Assembly (NCBI RefSeq): GCF_013623835.1
Contig: NZ_JABKDE010000001.1
Coordinates: 558,001 to 622,000 of the forward strand
Direction of reading: 5' to 3'
Origin: Brevibacterium oceani
Lineage (GTDB): Bacteria; Actinomycetota; Actinomycetes; Actinomycetales; Brevibacteriaceae
Length of the DNA stretch: 64,000 nucleotides
Shown one piece after another: positions 1-10,463 of this stretch. Both the position numbers and the translations under genes were made by a program. The stretch's first letter is position 1, and each line of letters starts with the position of its first letter. Below the pieces are notes generated by a model. It saw only the letters and a program-made list of their open reading frames with translations. It ran no database searches and was not told the DNA's origin.

Positions 1-1317
<1,317 letters not shown>

Positions 1318-1372
1318 TGTAGGGAGGCCACTGACTTCGGTCGAGAGGCCCTGATCGGTGAGAAGCTGCGGT

Positions 1373-1403
1373 CCCCGCTTGCATGCGGGGGCTGCGGCTT
1401 TTT
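1373..1403 (+). terminator. Probable terminator after guaB
   Basis: CCCCGC and GCGGGG pair around a six-base loop (1373-1390), and a five-T run follows at 1399-1403. The eight G/C-rich bases between stem and T run make this less than textbook. Confidence 0.5.
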
Positions 1404-1584
1404 GCGTGTGGGCGCTTTGCGCGTGGACCCGGGCGTGGGCTGGCAGCAGCGAGCTGTGGGCCGGAGGAGGCTGTTGCTACTGGTGTTGCTGCTGGTGTTG
1501 CTGCCGGGAAACGACTGGCGTGACGAAAATAGGTCGCTTCCGGATACTCTCCGGTGACGAAAGTATCCGGATGCGAACTATATT

Positions 1585-1628
1585 CAGGCAGGCAACTATT
1601 CGGGCAGGCAACTATTCGGGCAGGCAAC
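1585..1628. repeat. Tandem direct repeat, about 16-bp unit
   Basis: The unit CAGGCAACTATTCGGG occurs about two and a half times in a row. No function is evident. Confidence 0.7.
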
Positions 1629-1671
1629 GTACGCCGGGGTTGGTCAGCGGGCTGGATCGCGCGCTGAGTGG

Positions 1672-1734
1672 CGAGTTCCGGACGATCCGTGCGGAGCTAC
1701 GGCCGAAAATCCATCACGGATCGTCCGGAACTCG
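1672..1734. repeat. Perfect 20-bp inverted repeat
   Basis: Arms 1672-1691 and 1715-1734 are exact reverse complements (left arm begins CGAGTTCCGGAC) with a 23-base loop. No T tract follows either arm. It could be a factor-independent hairpin terminator, a dispersed palindromic element or a protein-binding site. Confidence 0.8.
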
Positions 1735-2026
1735 GCGGTGGCGCTCAGACGACCGCAGTCGCCACCGACCAACTGTGGCTGCGCGTAGGTGAACGGCTGC
1801 GGCACAGGCGAGCAGCGATGACTGCGGCCGTCGTCGCTGTCTCACGATGCCAGACGATCGGAGCTCGTGTGAGGAAGACCACGAGATGAATTTCTGAGGC
1901 GATGCAGCCGTAGTAGGCGGGGCCTCCTTGCCCTGGGAGCACTGGGGAAGACAGCATCGCCCCAGGTCAGAATGCTACTCCCGTAGTCGGTGAACTCCGG
2001 CGAACGCCCTTCGAAAAGTGCTGCAC

Positions 2027-2045
2027 TTAGGGTAGGTTTCCCTAA
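2027..2045 (+). promoter_or_regulatory. DtxR/IdeR-type iron box
   Basis: The 19-bp near-palindrome TTAGGGTAGGTTTCCCTAA closely matches the DtxR/IdeR consensus TTAGGTTAGGCTAACCTAA. It lies 47 bases upstream of the GTG start of the siderophore decarboxylase gene. Iron-loaded DtxR/IdeR bound here would be expected to repress the three-gene operon. Confidence 0.85.
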
Positions 2046-2092
2046 TGCCAACCGCGCTCCGCGGTTCGCTCATCGAAGGAGGAAACCTCACA

Positions 2093-3733
2093 GTGACGAC
2101 TTCTCTGCTCTCTGACACCGAAGCGGCACCACCCGCTGCACCCCTCCGCACCCCCGAAACTCCCCACGCCGATTCGAATCCTCAGGGTTCGAACGACTCC
2201 CGCACCGACGCTCTGCTCGGTGCCCACAGCGCCGACGAGTATACGGCGCTCATGCATGACGTCGTCGACTCGCTCGGCCGACGTTTCCACGCCACCGACG
2301 CGGCCACCTCGGCGAATGACCGCAGCCAGCTCCAGGCCGCCGTCGACGCCGTCGATCTCGACACCCCCGGCGTCGGCAACGCCGAGGCCCTGCGCGAGGT
2401 CGACGCCCTCTACGCCGACAACGCGGTGTGGTTCCACCACCCCAGCTACGTCGCCCACCTCAACTGCCCCGTGGCCGTCCCTGCCGTCGCCGCCGAAGCG
2501 ATGCTCGCAGCCATCAACACCTCGGTCGACACCTACGACCAGTCCGAGGTCGCCACTCTCATGGAGCGCCGCCTCATCGACTGGACCTGCGGACACCTCG
2601 GGTTCGACGGCGGCGACGGAATCTTCACCTCCGGCGGAACCCAGTCGAACCTGCAGGCGCTGTTCCTCGCCCGTGAGAACGTGCTCGCCGAGGTGGCGGG
2701 ACACGTTGAGGCCGGTGGCGCCGAATCTCACCGAGACGGCCCTGACCTGGGCGCGTCCGCCCGTCCCGACCTCCTGTCCCGGCTGCGGATCGTCGCCACC
2801 GACCAGGCCCACTTCTCCGTCTCCCGCGCAGCCTTCCTCCTCGGCCTCGACGCCGAAGCGGTCGTCACCGTCCCGACCGACGTCAGCGGCCGAATGGACG
2901 CTGAGGCACTCAACGCCACCCTGCTGGCGATCGAGGCCAACGACCAGATCCCCATGGCCGTCGTCGCCACCGCCGGGACCACCGACCTCGGCGTCATCGA
3001 CCCGCTCGAGCCCATCGCCGAGGCATGCGCAGCGGCGAACGTGTGGCTGCACGTCGACGCGGCCTACGGGGGAGGCCTGCTCTGGGCCCCGGCTCGTGCC
3101 CACCTGCTCGACGGGATCGGCCGGGCCACCTCGGTGACCATCGACTTCCACAAAACCTTCTTCCAGCCGGTGTCGTCCTCGGCCCTGCTGATCAGGGACG
3201 CGTGCCTCTTCGCGCCGACGATCCACCACCACGACTACCTCAACCCCGAAGCCGAGGCGCAGTCGCACGAGGCCGAACCCAACCAGGTCGACAAGTCTCT
3301 GCAGACGACCCGCCGCTTCGACGCACTCAAGCTGTGGACGACGCTGCGGGCCCGCGGTGCCAGCGAGATCGGGTCGATGCTCGACACCGTCTGCGACCTC
3401 GCCGCCGACGTCCGGCAGCTGCTCGAGGGCCAGGCCGACTTCGAAGTCCTCGGCGCCTCGGATCTGTCGACTGTGCTCTTCCGCTTCACCCCGGCGACCG
3501 CCGGCGTCGAGGCGTGCGACGAACTCGTGCCGATGATCCGCCGGGTCCTCTTCCGCTCCGGCCGCGCCGCCGTCGCCCGCACCACCATCGACGGCAGACC
3601 GTGGCTCAAACTCACCCTGCTCAACCCTGACACCAGCATCGACGACATCACAGCGGTGCTCGACCTCGTCCGCGCCACCGGCCACGGAATCCTCGCCGGC
3701 CGGCACATCACCGCCGAAGGAGGCACAGCATGA
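2093..3733 (+). CDS. PLP-dependent group II decarboxylase of siderophore synthesis (DesA-like)
   Basis: Probably decarboxylates lysine (or ornithine or diaminobutyrate) to the diamine used for a hydroxamate siderophore. PLP-fold motifs: 'TSGGTQSNLQALFLAR', the aspartate motif 'HVDAAYGGG', and the PLP-lysine region 'TIDFHKTFFQP'. The start is taken as GTG 2093 because AAGGAGG sits at 2076-2082; the upstream ATG at 2045 overlaps the iron box. This gives 546 residues. The stop overlaps the next gene's start by four bases (ATGA), so the three genes are translationally coupled. Cadaverine and a desferrioxamine-type product are inferred from the DesABCD-like gene order. Confidence 0.9.
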   Translation: MTTSLLSDTEAAPPAAPLRTPETPHADSNPQGSNDSRTDALLGAHSADEYTALMHDVVDSLGRRFHATDAATSANDRSQLQAAVDAVDLDTPGVGNAEALREVDALYADNAVWFHHPSYVAHLNCPVAVPAVAAEAMLAAINTSVDTYDQSEVATLMERRLIDWTCGHLGFDGGDGIFTSGGTQSNLQALFLARENVLAEVAGHVEAGGAESHRDGPDLGASARPDLLSRLRIVATDQAHFSVSRAAFLLGLDAEAVVTVPTDVSGRMDAEALNATLLAIEANDQIPMAVVATAGTTDLGVIDPLEPIAEACAAANVWLHVDAAYGGGLLWAPARAHLLDGIGRATSVTIDFHKTFFQPVSSSALLIRDACLFAPTIHHHDYLNPEAEAQSHEAEPNQVDKSLQTTRRFDALKLWTTLRARGASEIGSMLDTVCDLAADVRQLLEGQADFEVLGASDLSTVLFRFTPATAGVEACDELVPMIRRVLFRSGRAAVARTTIDGRPWLKLTLLNPDTSIDDITAVLDLVRATGHGILAGRHITAEGGTA

Positions 3734-5181
3734 GCGCACATTCCACAGACGTCCATGACCTCCTCGGCGTCGGCATCGGCCCCTTCGGACTCGGCCTGGC
3801 CGCACTCTCAGAACCGCTCAATGATGTCGATGCGGTCTTCCTCGACCAGCGGCCCGAATTCCGCTGGCACCCGGGCATGATGATCGAGGGGTCGACCATC
3901 CAGGTGCCGTTCCTCGCTGACCTCGTCACCATGGCCGACCCCACCTCGCAGTACTCGTTCCTCAACTTCCTCAAGGAACGCCGGCGCCTCTACCCCTTCT
4001 ACATCCGCGAGTCGTTCTACCCGCTGCGCGCCGAATTCGACGAATACTGCCGGTGGGTCGCCGCCCAGCTCGATTCACTGCGATGGAACCGTCGCGTCGT
4101 GTCCGTGACCAGGGAGGACGGCATCTTCACCGCCATCGCCGAGGTGACCGACGACTCCGATGCGGTCGTGACGACCGAGACCTACCGGGCCCGACACCTC
4201 GTGCTCGGCGTGGGCACACAGCCGGTGTTGCCGCCCGCCCTGCAGGGGCTGAACGCTGATGGCGCCGAGGGTCGTGCCGCGGGTTCGGCCGGCGGATCCG
4301 GCCAGCCGGCTGGCGTGTCGGGCGCGGCCGGTGCCGGGCCGCTCATCCACACCGCCGACTACCTCGACAACCGCGAAGCGCTGCTCGATTCCGGTGCGGT
4401 GACGATCATCGGCAGCGGCCAGTCCGCCGCCGAAATCTACCGCGACCTCATCGACGACGCCGAAGACCGCGGAGTGCGTGTGGACTGGGTGACCCGCTCG
4501 CCGAGGTTCTTCCCGATGGAGTACACGAAGCTCACCCTCGAGATGACCTCCCCGGAGTACACCGACCACTTCCGCGCCCTGCCCGATGAGCTGCGCGAAC
4601 ACGTCGGCCGCGAGCAGCGCACCCTGTACAAGGGCATCTCCGGCGACCTCGTCGACGACATCCACGACACCCTCTACCGGCTCAGCCGCGGCGGACGGAC
4701 ACTGCTGACGAACCTCGTCTCCGAAGCCGAACTCGAAACCGCCGAGGTCGACCCGATCAGCGGCGAATATCTGCTCGGCTTCCGCAACACGGCGCTGAAC
4801 GAGACCTTCACCCGCAGGTCCGGCTCGGTCGTCGCGGCCACCGGATACAAATCACGAGTCCCGGACTTCCTGGCCCCGCTCGGCGATGAGGTGCGCCTCG
4901 ACTCACGCGGCCGACTCGACGTCAGCCGCCACTACACGATCAACGACGAGGGCACGATCCACGTCCTCAATGGCGAAGAGCACACCCACGGCGTCACCGC
5001 CCCCGACCTCGGCTTCGGTCCGTGGCGGGCCTCGGTGGTGCTCGCCGAGGTGACCGGCAGGGAGCCGTATCAGGTCGAGAACCGCATCGCCTTCCAGACT
5101 TTCGGCGTACCGGCCGACGAATCCGATGCCGTGCCCGCCGCCTTCGCACTCGACGACTCCAAGGAGATGTCACACGCATGA
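3730..5181 (+). CDS. L-lysine/diamine N-monooxygenase of siderophore synthesis (DesB-like)
   Basis: An FAD- and NADPH-dependent N-hydroxylase that makes the N-hydroxy diamine precursor of hydroxamate siderophores. FAD site 'GVGIGPFGLGLAAL' at the N-terminus, 'GSTIQVPFLADLVT', NADPH site 'IIGSGQSAAEIY', and the family motif 'ATGYKSRVP' near residue 375. An Ala/Gly-rich insert ('GAEGRAAGSAGGSGQPAG') separates the halves and is unusual. It overlaps its neighbours at both ends by four bases (ATGA), the second gene of the iron-box operon. Confidence 0.93.
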   Translation: MSAHSTDVHDLLGVGIGPFGLGLAALSEPLNDVDAVFLDQRPEFRWHPGMMIEGSTIQVPFLADLVTMADPTSQYSFLNFLKERRRLYPFYIRESFYPLRAEFDEYCRWVAAQLDSLRWNRRVVSVTREDGIFTAIAEVTDDSDAVVTTETYRARHLVLGVGTQPVLPPALQGLNADGAEGRAAGSAGGSGQPAGVSGAAGAGPLIHTADYLDNREALLDSGAVTIIGSGQSAAEIYRDLIDDAEDRGVRVDWVTRSPRFFPMEYTKLTLEMTSPEYTDHFRALPDELREHVGREQRTLYKGISGDLVDDIHDTLYRLSRGGRTLLTNLVSEAELETAEVDPISGEYLLGFRNTALNETFTRRSGSVVAATGYKSRVPDFLAPLGDEVRLDSRGRLDVSRHYTINDEGTIHVLNGEEHTHGVTAPDLGFGPWRASVVLAEVTGREPYQVENRIAFQTFGVPADESDAVPAAFALDDSKEMSHA

Positions 5182-7745
5182 CCACAGAACTCATCACCGA
5201 CCCGACGTCCACCACCACAGGCGAGGCCGCCGCGGACCGCGCGGTGGAGGAATCCGACGGTGCGGACACGGCTTCGCGCTCGGCCGCGCCTCCGGCTGCG
5301 GAACCGTCCGCGGAACCGTCCGCGGATCCGACCGCGCCCCCGGCGACTCAGCGCCCGGCTGCCAAGCTCACGGCCGCCTCGGCGAGGGTGACCATTCGAC
5401 CGCTCGACGTCGACCGGGACACGTCGGCGCTCCACGCCTGGCTCACCCACCCGCGGGCACGCTACTGGATGATGACCGACCTCGACGAAGCCGGAGTGCG
5501 GACCTACCTCGAGGGCGTCCGCGACTCCGCCGACGATGCCGGCTGGGTCGGCTCCGTCGACGGCCACGACAGTTTCTACGTCGAGACCTACACCCCGGAC
5601 AGCCTCATCCCGCAGAACGTCCTGGCCACCGGGCCCGGCGACATCGGGATGCACCTGCTCGTCGCACCCTCGGCCGGCCCGGCCGTGCACGGGCTGACCG
5701 ACCGCATCATGGCCGAGGTCATCGACTTCTGCCTGAGGCCCACTGACCAGGGCGGACGCGCAGGTCAGCGCGTCGTCGTCGAACCCGACGCCCGGAACGA
5801 CGCGATCATCGAGAAGAACCGGGCCGCCGGCTTCACCCCGATCGCGAAGGCCACCATCATGATGGGCGAGATCGAGAAGCAGGCGCTCGTGAGCGTGTGC
5901 ACGCGTGCCGACTTCGCCGGCAGCGCACTCGCCCCGCTCATCGGATCCGACGATCACGAGGACGGTGTCGCGCCCGACGCCTACGCCCACCTCAATGCCG
6001 ACGCATTCGCCGTCGTGCAGCGCCACCTCGTGGCCAAGGCTCTGTCCGAATTCGCCCACGAACGACTCATCACCCCGGTGCAGGTCGACGCCGATGGGGG
6101 TGCGTGGGAGCTGAGCATCGACGGTGCCACGCGGTACACGTTCGCCGCCCGCGTCCTCCCACTCGAGCACTGGCTCATCGACGAAGCGAGCATCACCCGT
6201 CGGCAGGGGGAGACCGAGGTTCCGCTCGACGCGCAGGAACTCGTCGTCGAACTCCAGGACGCACTGGCCATTCCCGAGGACCTCATCTCGACGTACCTCG
6301 AGGAACTCGCCTCGACCCTGGCCGGAGCCGCGTACAAACTCGAGGACGCGCGGGCCGGACGCCGACCGAACTCTCGCGAGCTCGTCGACGCAGACTTCCA
6401 GACCACCGAGGCGGCCATGACCGAAGGTCACCCCGGGTTCCTCGCGAACAACGGTCGCATCGGATTCGGACTGTCCGATTTCCGCCAGTGGACGCCCGAG
6501 AACGGACAACTCAACCGTCTCGAATGGGTGGCCGTCAGACGCGACCACAGCCACCTCTCCCTAGGTGAGGGGCTCGATGAGCCCGGCCACCTCGACGAGG
6601 CTCTCAGCGACGGCGAACGGGAGCTGTTCGATTCCCGAATTCGGGCGGCAGGGCAGGATCCGGCTGACTTCCACCTCATGCCGATCCACCCGTGGCAGGC
6701 CGATCACCGGCTGGCGATCACTTTCGCCGCGGACATCGCACGCGGGGACCTGCTGCCGCTGGGGGCCGGACTCGACAAGCATCAGGCACAGCAGTCGCTG
6801 CGCACATTCTTCAACCATTCGCGGACCGGTGCTCCGTATGTCAAGGTTGCGCTCGCCGTGCAGAACATGGGGTTCCTGCGCGGCCTGTCACCGAAGTACA
6901 TGCGCGACACTCCGGCCATCAACGACTGGGTCGCGAACCTCATCGGCTCCGATGACACCTTCGCCGGCGCCGGGTTTCGGGTGCTGCGGGAACGTGCCGC
7001 GCTCGGCTACACGGGCGATGTCTACCACCGGACAAAGGAGACGAACCCGCACCGGAAGATGCTCGCGTCCCTGTGGAGAGAGAACCCTCTCGACAAGATC
7101 GAGCCAGGCCAGAAGCTCATCACGATGGCCGCGCTGCTGCATCGCGACCACGAGGGCGTCTCCTTCGCCGGTGAGCTCATCCGCGCCTCGGGGCAGGATT
7201 CTGCGGCCTGGGTGCGGTCCTACCTGCGGGCGTACCTGTACCCGCTGGTGCACGCGCTGCTCGCACACGACCTTGTGTTCATGCCGCATGGGGAGAACCT
7301 CATCCTCGTCCTCGACGAGCACACGGTGACCGGGGCGTTCATGAAGGACATCGGCGAAGAGGTCGCCGTGCTCGGCAACCGCGAACTGCCCGCCGCCGTC
7401 GAGCGCATCCGCGCCGTCGTGCCGGGGGAGGAGAAGGCGCTGTCGGTGTTCACCGACATGTTCGACGGCGTCCTGCGACACCTCTCGGGCATCCTCGACG
7501 CCGACGGGCTGCTGCCGGCCGAGCAGTTCTGGACCGTCGTCGCCGAGGTGCTCGACGAGTACGAAGCCGCGCACCCGGATGCCGCGGGAGGGGTGAACGG
7601 CGACGTCGACCTGCGTGCCGAGTCCTTCGCCCACTCGTGCCTCAACCGCCTGCAGCTGAAGAACACGAAGCAGATGGTCGACATCGGCAATCAGGCCGAA
7701 TCCCTGCTCTACGCCGGCACCATGGATAACCCCGTGGCCGGTTGA
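5178..7745 (+). CDS. Fused GNAT acyltransferase / IucA-IucC NIS synthetase (DesC-DesD fusion)
   Basis: Carries out the last two siderophore steps in one chain: acylation of the hydroxy-diamine, then ATP-dependent assembly by an NIS synthetase. ATG 5178 follows AAGGAG and overlaps the previous stop, giving 855 residues. Residues 1-70 are an Ala/Pro/Ser/Glu-rich low-complexity leader. A GNAT domain follows (about 72-240, 'HAWLTHPRARYW', 'NDAIIEKNRAAGF'). The synthetase domain fills the rest ('EGHPGFLANNGRIGFG', 'LMPIHPWQ', 'QNMGFLRGLSPKYMRD', 'HGENLILVLDEH'). In the Streptomyces des operon these are separate genes. No siderophore receptor or exporter gene is adjacent. Confidence 0.92.
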   Translation: MTTELITDPTSTTTGEAAADRAVEESDGADTASRSAAPPAAEPSAEPSADPTAPPATQRPAAKLTAASARVTIRPLDVDRDTSALHAWLTHPRARYWMMTDLDEAGVRTYLEGVRDSADDAGWVGSVDGHDSFYVETYTPDSLIPQNVLATGPGDIGMHLLVAPSAGPAVHGLTDRIMAEVIDFCLRPTDQGGRAGQRVVVEPDARNDAIIEKNRAAGFTPIAKATIMMGEIEKQALVSVCTRADFAGSALAPLIGSDDHEDGVAPDAYAHLNADAFAVVQRHLVAKALSEFAHERLITPVQVDADGGAWELSIDGATRYTFAARVLPLEHWLIDEASITRRQGETEVPLDAQELVVELQDALAIPEDLISTYLEELASTLAGAAYKLEDARAGRRPNSRELVDADFQTTEAAMTEGHPGFLANNGRIGFGLSDFRQWTPENGQLNRLEWVAVRRDHSHLSLGEGLDEPGHLDEALSDGERELFDSRIRAAGQDPADFHLMPIHPWQADHRLAITFAADIARGDLLPLGAGLDKHQAQQSLRTFFNHSRTGAPYVKVALAVQNMGFLRGLSPKYMRDTPAINDWVANLIGSDDTFAGAGFRVLRERAALGYTGDVYHRTKETNPHRKMLASLWRENPLDKIEPGQKLITMAALLHRDHEGVSFAGELIRASGQDSAAWVRSYLRAYLYPLVHALLAHDLVFMPHGENLILVLDEHTVTGAFMKDIGEEVAVLGNRELPAAVERIRAVVPGEEKALSVFTDMFDGVLRHLSGILDADGLLPAEQFWTVVAEVLDEYEAAHPDAAGGVNGDVDLRAESFAHSCLNRLQLKNTKQMVDIGNQAESLLYAGTMDNPVAG

Positions 7746-7763
7746 GCCTGTGGGCGATTCCCT

Positions 7764-7802
7764 CGCCGAGGTGGGGCACCGTTACAGTGCCCCACCTCGG
7801 CG
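7764..7802. terminator. Hairpin ending the siderophore operon
   Basis: Arms 7764-7779 and 7787-7802 are exact 16-bp reverse complements with a 7-base loop, 18 bases past the stop. No T tract follows. Each arm contains the CGCCGAGGTGG motif that recurs across the window. Confidence 0.65.
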
Positions 7803-8053
7803 ATTGCCGTCAGCAGTTCGACGAGTGATCAGTTGCCGCGCCATGCTGCTGGGTACGTCTCCGGACGATCAGCAAGGCAAGTGACCATGCCAATGGGACG
7901 GGTATCAACGGTCCGCAGATCAGCCAGGCGAGAATCATCGCGACACCGGCCACGCGGTCCGTTCGGTCCGCCAGCGGTTAGTATCATTCCTATGCTCGAC
8001 CGCGCGGCGCTGCGCGGCGGCTCGAACCAGCCCCCAGACTCGAAGGCGCGCTC
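7803..8053 (+). promoter_or_regulatory. Promoter region of the LacI-family gene
   Basis: A TAGTAT -10-like hexamer lies at 7979-7984. An ATG 7 bases later (7992) opens only a 39-codon frame that overlaps the regulator gene out of frame; it may be a leader peptide or chance. Nothing else is evident in this stretch. Confidence 0.35.
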
Positions 8054-9148
8054 ATGGCGAAGCAGAACGATCGGCCGACCCTGGCCACCGTCGCTGCCCG
8101 CGCCGGAGTGAGCATCAAGACCGCCTCCCGCGTCCTCAACGGGGAGAAGCACGTCGCCCGGGCCACCGCCGAGAAGGTCGAAGACGCCGCGGCCGAACTC
8201 GGCTTCCGCCTCAACCCCACGGCCAAAAGGCTGCGCGCCGGCGGGCGCTCGCCGTATATCGGCGTCGTCCTCACCGACGCCGATGACGCCTTCCAGGCTC
8301 GAGTGTTCTCCGCCCTCGAGGCAGAACTTGCGACCGTCGAGCTGCGCCCGGTGGTCACGGTGGCAGGCGACGACCCCGAGCGTGAACAGGCCTTCGTCGA
8401 CGAATGTCTCGCCAACGACCTGTCCGGAATCATCGTCGTCCGTTCCCACCCCGACGCCGGCGACATCTACGCCCGCGCCGCAGCCGCCTCGGGGATCCGG
8501 ATCGTGTCGTTCGACCCTGCGGTCAGCGGGGACGACGTCAGCGTCCTTGCTGGTGACGAGGTCGATGCCGGCCGCCTGGCCGCCCAGCAGCTGCTCGAGC
8601 ACGGGCACATCGCCCTCGGCGTCATCGGCGATCACTCGACCTCGCTCATCACGACCCGACGACTCGAAGGCATCCAATCCGCCTTCACCGGCCGCCACGA
8701 TGTCGGCTGGCGGGCGTACATGCGCGAAGACGCCCACGACGAAGCCAGCGCGAAGAACGTCGTCGCGGCGTGGCTCGGTTCACGGAGCGCCCCGAGCGCA
8801 CTCATCACCCTCTCGGCCACGTTGACCCAAGGCGCCATCGACGCCTGCCGCCGCCTCGACGAATGGCCCGCGCTGGTGGGCATCGACGATTTCCCCGCCG
8901 CCGAACTCCTCGACGTCACCGTCATCGACCGCGACGTCGAGACCATGGCCGCCGAGGCGGTCCGCCGTCTCCGGGGCACGACCGAGGAGGGGGAGGGCCG
9001 CCTCGGTGGGGGTGTCGGTGAGGGGGGCGGCCGCCTCGGTGGGGGTGCATCGCCGGGACAAGATGTCTTTCCGGTTCGCGTCATCGCCCGGGGCAGCGGC
9101 GAGGAACTGCCCGAGCAGGCGCGAAGACTTTCGTCGCGAAACAGTTGA
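8054..9148 (+). CDS. LacI-family transcriptional regulator
   Basis: N-terminal helix-turn-helix of the LacI type ('TLATVAARAGVSIKTASRVL' then 'NGEKHVARATAEKV') followed by a periplasmic-binding-protein-like effector domain. The neighbouring operon begins with a xylose-binding-like lipoprotein and a perfect 16-bp palindrome lies in front of it, so this is probably the local sugar regulator. ATG 8054 is preceded by GAAGG at 8041-8045. Near the C-terminus a glycine-rich duplicated stretch ('GRLGGG' twice) is encoded by a repeated GGCCGCCTCGGTGGGGGTG unit at 8996-9014 and 9029-9047, an apparent in-frame insertion. Confidence 0.93.
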   Translation: MAKQNDRPTLATVAARAGVSIKTASRVLNGEKHVARATAEKVEDAAAELGFRLNPTAKRLRAGGRSPYIGVVLTDADDAFQARVFSALEAELATVELRPVVTVAGDDPEREQAFVDECLANDLSGIIVVRSHPDAGDIYARAAAASGIRIVSFDPAVSGDDVSVLAGDEVDAGRLAAQQLLEHGHIALGVIGDHSTSLITTRRLEGIQSAFTGRHDVGWRAYMREDAHDEASAKNVVAAWLGSRSAPSALITLSATLTQGAIDACRRLDEWPALVGIDDFPAAELLDVTVIDRDVETMAAEAVRRLRGTTEEGEGRLGGGVGEGGGRLGGGASPGQDVFPVRVIARGSGEELPEQARRLSSRNS

Positions 9149-9183
9149 CACCGGGGGCCGATAGGCGAATCATATTCAACAGC

Positions 9184-9199
9184 CTGACAACGTTGTCAG
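9184..9199 (+). promoter_or_regulatory. LacI-family operator
   Basis: CTGACAACGTTGTCAG is a perfect 16-bp palindrome with the central CG typical of LacI-family operators. It lies 19 bases before the binding-protein start and 35 bases after the regulator gene's stop. Confidence 0.8.
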
Positions 9200-9218
9200 A
9201 ATGATTGAAAGGTTCACA

Positions 9219-10313
9219 ATGAGGCACAACCTTAAGTCCCACAGGAAGCTGGCCCTCTTCGGTGCCTCGGTCGCGATCGGCGCTCTCGCGCTCAGCGGCT
9301 GCGGCAATCAGAAGGGCCAGGGCAACGACGAAGCCGACAGCGGCTCCGGCGGCGACGGAGACGTCACCATCGCGCTGCTGCTGCCCGAGTCGAAGACCAC
9401 TCGGTACGAGTCGCTCGACAAGCCGAACTTCGAGAAGTACGTCGCCGAGGCCAACCCGGATGCGAAGATCGAATACCGCAACGCCAACCAGGACGCGACG
9501 CAGCAGCAACAGCAGTTCGAAGCCGCGGTGACCGAAGGCGTCGACGCCATCGTGCTCGACCCGGTCGATGCCTCAGCGGTGTCCTCGGCGCTGTCGAAGG
9601 CCGAAGCGAAGAAGATCCCGGTCATCTCCTACGACCGCTTCTTCGAAGGCGCGGACTACTACACCTCATTCGACAACAAGAAGATCGGCAACCTGCAGGG
9701 CCAGGCCGTCCTCGACGGACTCAAGGATGCCGGCGTCGACCCGAAATCGGGTCCGGTGTGGATGGTCAACGGTGACCCGAAGGATCCGAACGCCGCGGAC
9801 TTCAAGGCCGGTGCCGAAGAGACCCTCAAGGATGCCGGCGTCGACATCGCCGCCAGCCACGACACCCTCGACTGGAACCCCGACGACGCTCGTCAATGGG
9901 TCGAAGGTCAGCTGCAGGGCAACGGTGAGAAGCCGGTCGCGATCTACTCGGCCAACGACGGCACGGCCGGCGGTGTCATCGCCGCGACGAAGAAGGCCAA
10001 GGTCGAACCCGTCGTGACCGGTCAGGACGCCGAGGTCGACGGACTGCAGAACATCCTCAAGGGTGATCAGTTCGCCACGATCTACAAGTCGATCCCGCCG
10101 CAGGCCGAGTTCGCAGCGAAGGCCGCAGTCGCTCTCGCAGGCGGAGAGGACGTCGATGCGGGAACGACTTACAAGGACACCCCGACGGACTTCGTCGAGG
10201 CCAAGGTCGTGACCAAGGACAACATCAAGGACATCGTCGGCGATCAGATCAAGGCCGACGACATCTGCTCCGGAAGCGTCGAGAAGCTCTGCAAGGACGC
10301 CGGAGTGAAATGA
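9219..10313 (+). CDS. xylF: Sugar ABC transporter substrate-binding lipoprotein (xylose-type)
   Basis: Captures a pentose, probably D-xylose, outside the membrane. It has a lipoprotein signal peptide with lipobox 'LALSGC' (cysteine about residue 28). The family-1 periplasmic binding fold includes 'NANQDATQQQQQFEAA' and 'VISYDRFFEGADYYTSFDN', which resembles XylF. ATG 9219 is preferred over ATG 9201 because GAAAGG precedes it at 9207-9212. Two stable hairpins follow the stop, which would favour excess of the binding protein over the membrane components. Confidence 0.87.
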   Translation: MRHNLKSHRKLALFGASVAIGALALSGCGNQKGQGNDEADSGSGGDGDVTIALLLPESKTTRYESLDKPNFEKYVAEANPDAKIEYRNANQDATQQQQQFEAAVTEGVDAIVLDPVDASAVSSALSKAEAKKIPVISYDRFFEGADYYTSFDNKKIGNLQGQAVLDGLKDAGVDPKSGPVWMVNGDPKDPNAADFKAGAEETLKDAGVDIAASHDTLDWNPDDARQWVEGQLQGNGEKPVAIYSANDGTAGGVIAATKKAKVEPVVTGQDAEVDGLQNILKGDQFATIYKSIPPQAEFAAKAAVALAGGEDVDAGTTYKDTPTDFVEAKVVTKDNIKDIVGDQIKADDICSGSVEKLCKDAGVK

Positions 10314-10325
10314 TCCGGCGCTGCA

Positions 10326-10358
10326 GCTGAGCCCGTTCTGCATCCGAACAGGCTCAGC
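10326..10358 (+). promoter_or_regulatory. Intercistronic hairpin 1 after the binding-protein gene
   Basis: GCTGAGCCCGTTC (10326-10338) pairs with GAACAGGCTCAGC (10346-10358), with one mismatch. It probably stabilises the upstream mRNA or limits read-through. Confidence 0.6.
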
Positions 10359-10381
10359 AGCGCTGCAGAGGCGACATGACC

Positions 10382-10423
10382 GTCCCGGCGGCCGGCACCC
10401 GTCAAGGTGCCGGCAGCCGGGAC
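10382..10423 (+). promoter_or_regulatory. Intercistronic hairpin 2
   Basis: An 18-bp stem (10382-10399 with 10406-10423) has one mismatch and a six-base loop (CGTCAA). It sits 40 bases before the ATPase start and is probably a partial terminator or mRNA stabiliser. Confidence 0.65.
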
Positions 10424-10463
10424 CACCCAGAGTCGGACCACCGACAGTGACAAGTAGGAACAG

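Larger units (their letters stand above)
1404..2026. other. Long non-coding spacer between guaB and the siderophore operon
   Basis: No convincing gene is seen; open frames here have low-complexity, cysteine-rich translations. The spacer carries a 12-bp unit repeated three times (1471-1506, core GTTGCTGCTG), a perfect 9-bp inverted repeat (CCGGATACT at 1540-1548 with AGTATCCGG at 1562-1570), a tandem direct repeat at 1585-1628 and a perfect 20-bp inverted repeat at 1672-1734. Confidence 0.6.

Noticed and set aside
1358..1792. 144-codon open frame with cysteine/tryptophan runs
   Set aside because: The runs come from a 12-bp tandem repeat and the frame overlaps the guaB terminator; no ribosome-binding site.
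2042..3805. Long antisense open frame (587 codons) opposite the DesA-like gene
   Set aside because: Mirror of a high-GC gene on the other strand; low-complexity Gly/Val/Arg composition and no recognisable domain. The same applies to long antisense frames at 10703-12532, 34513-36471 and 43574-45223.
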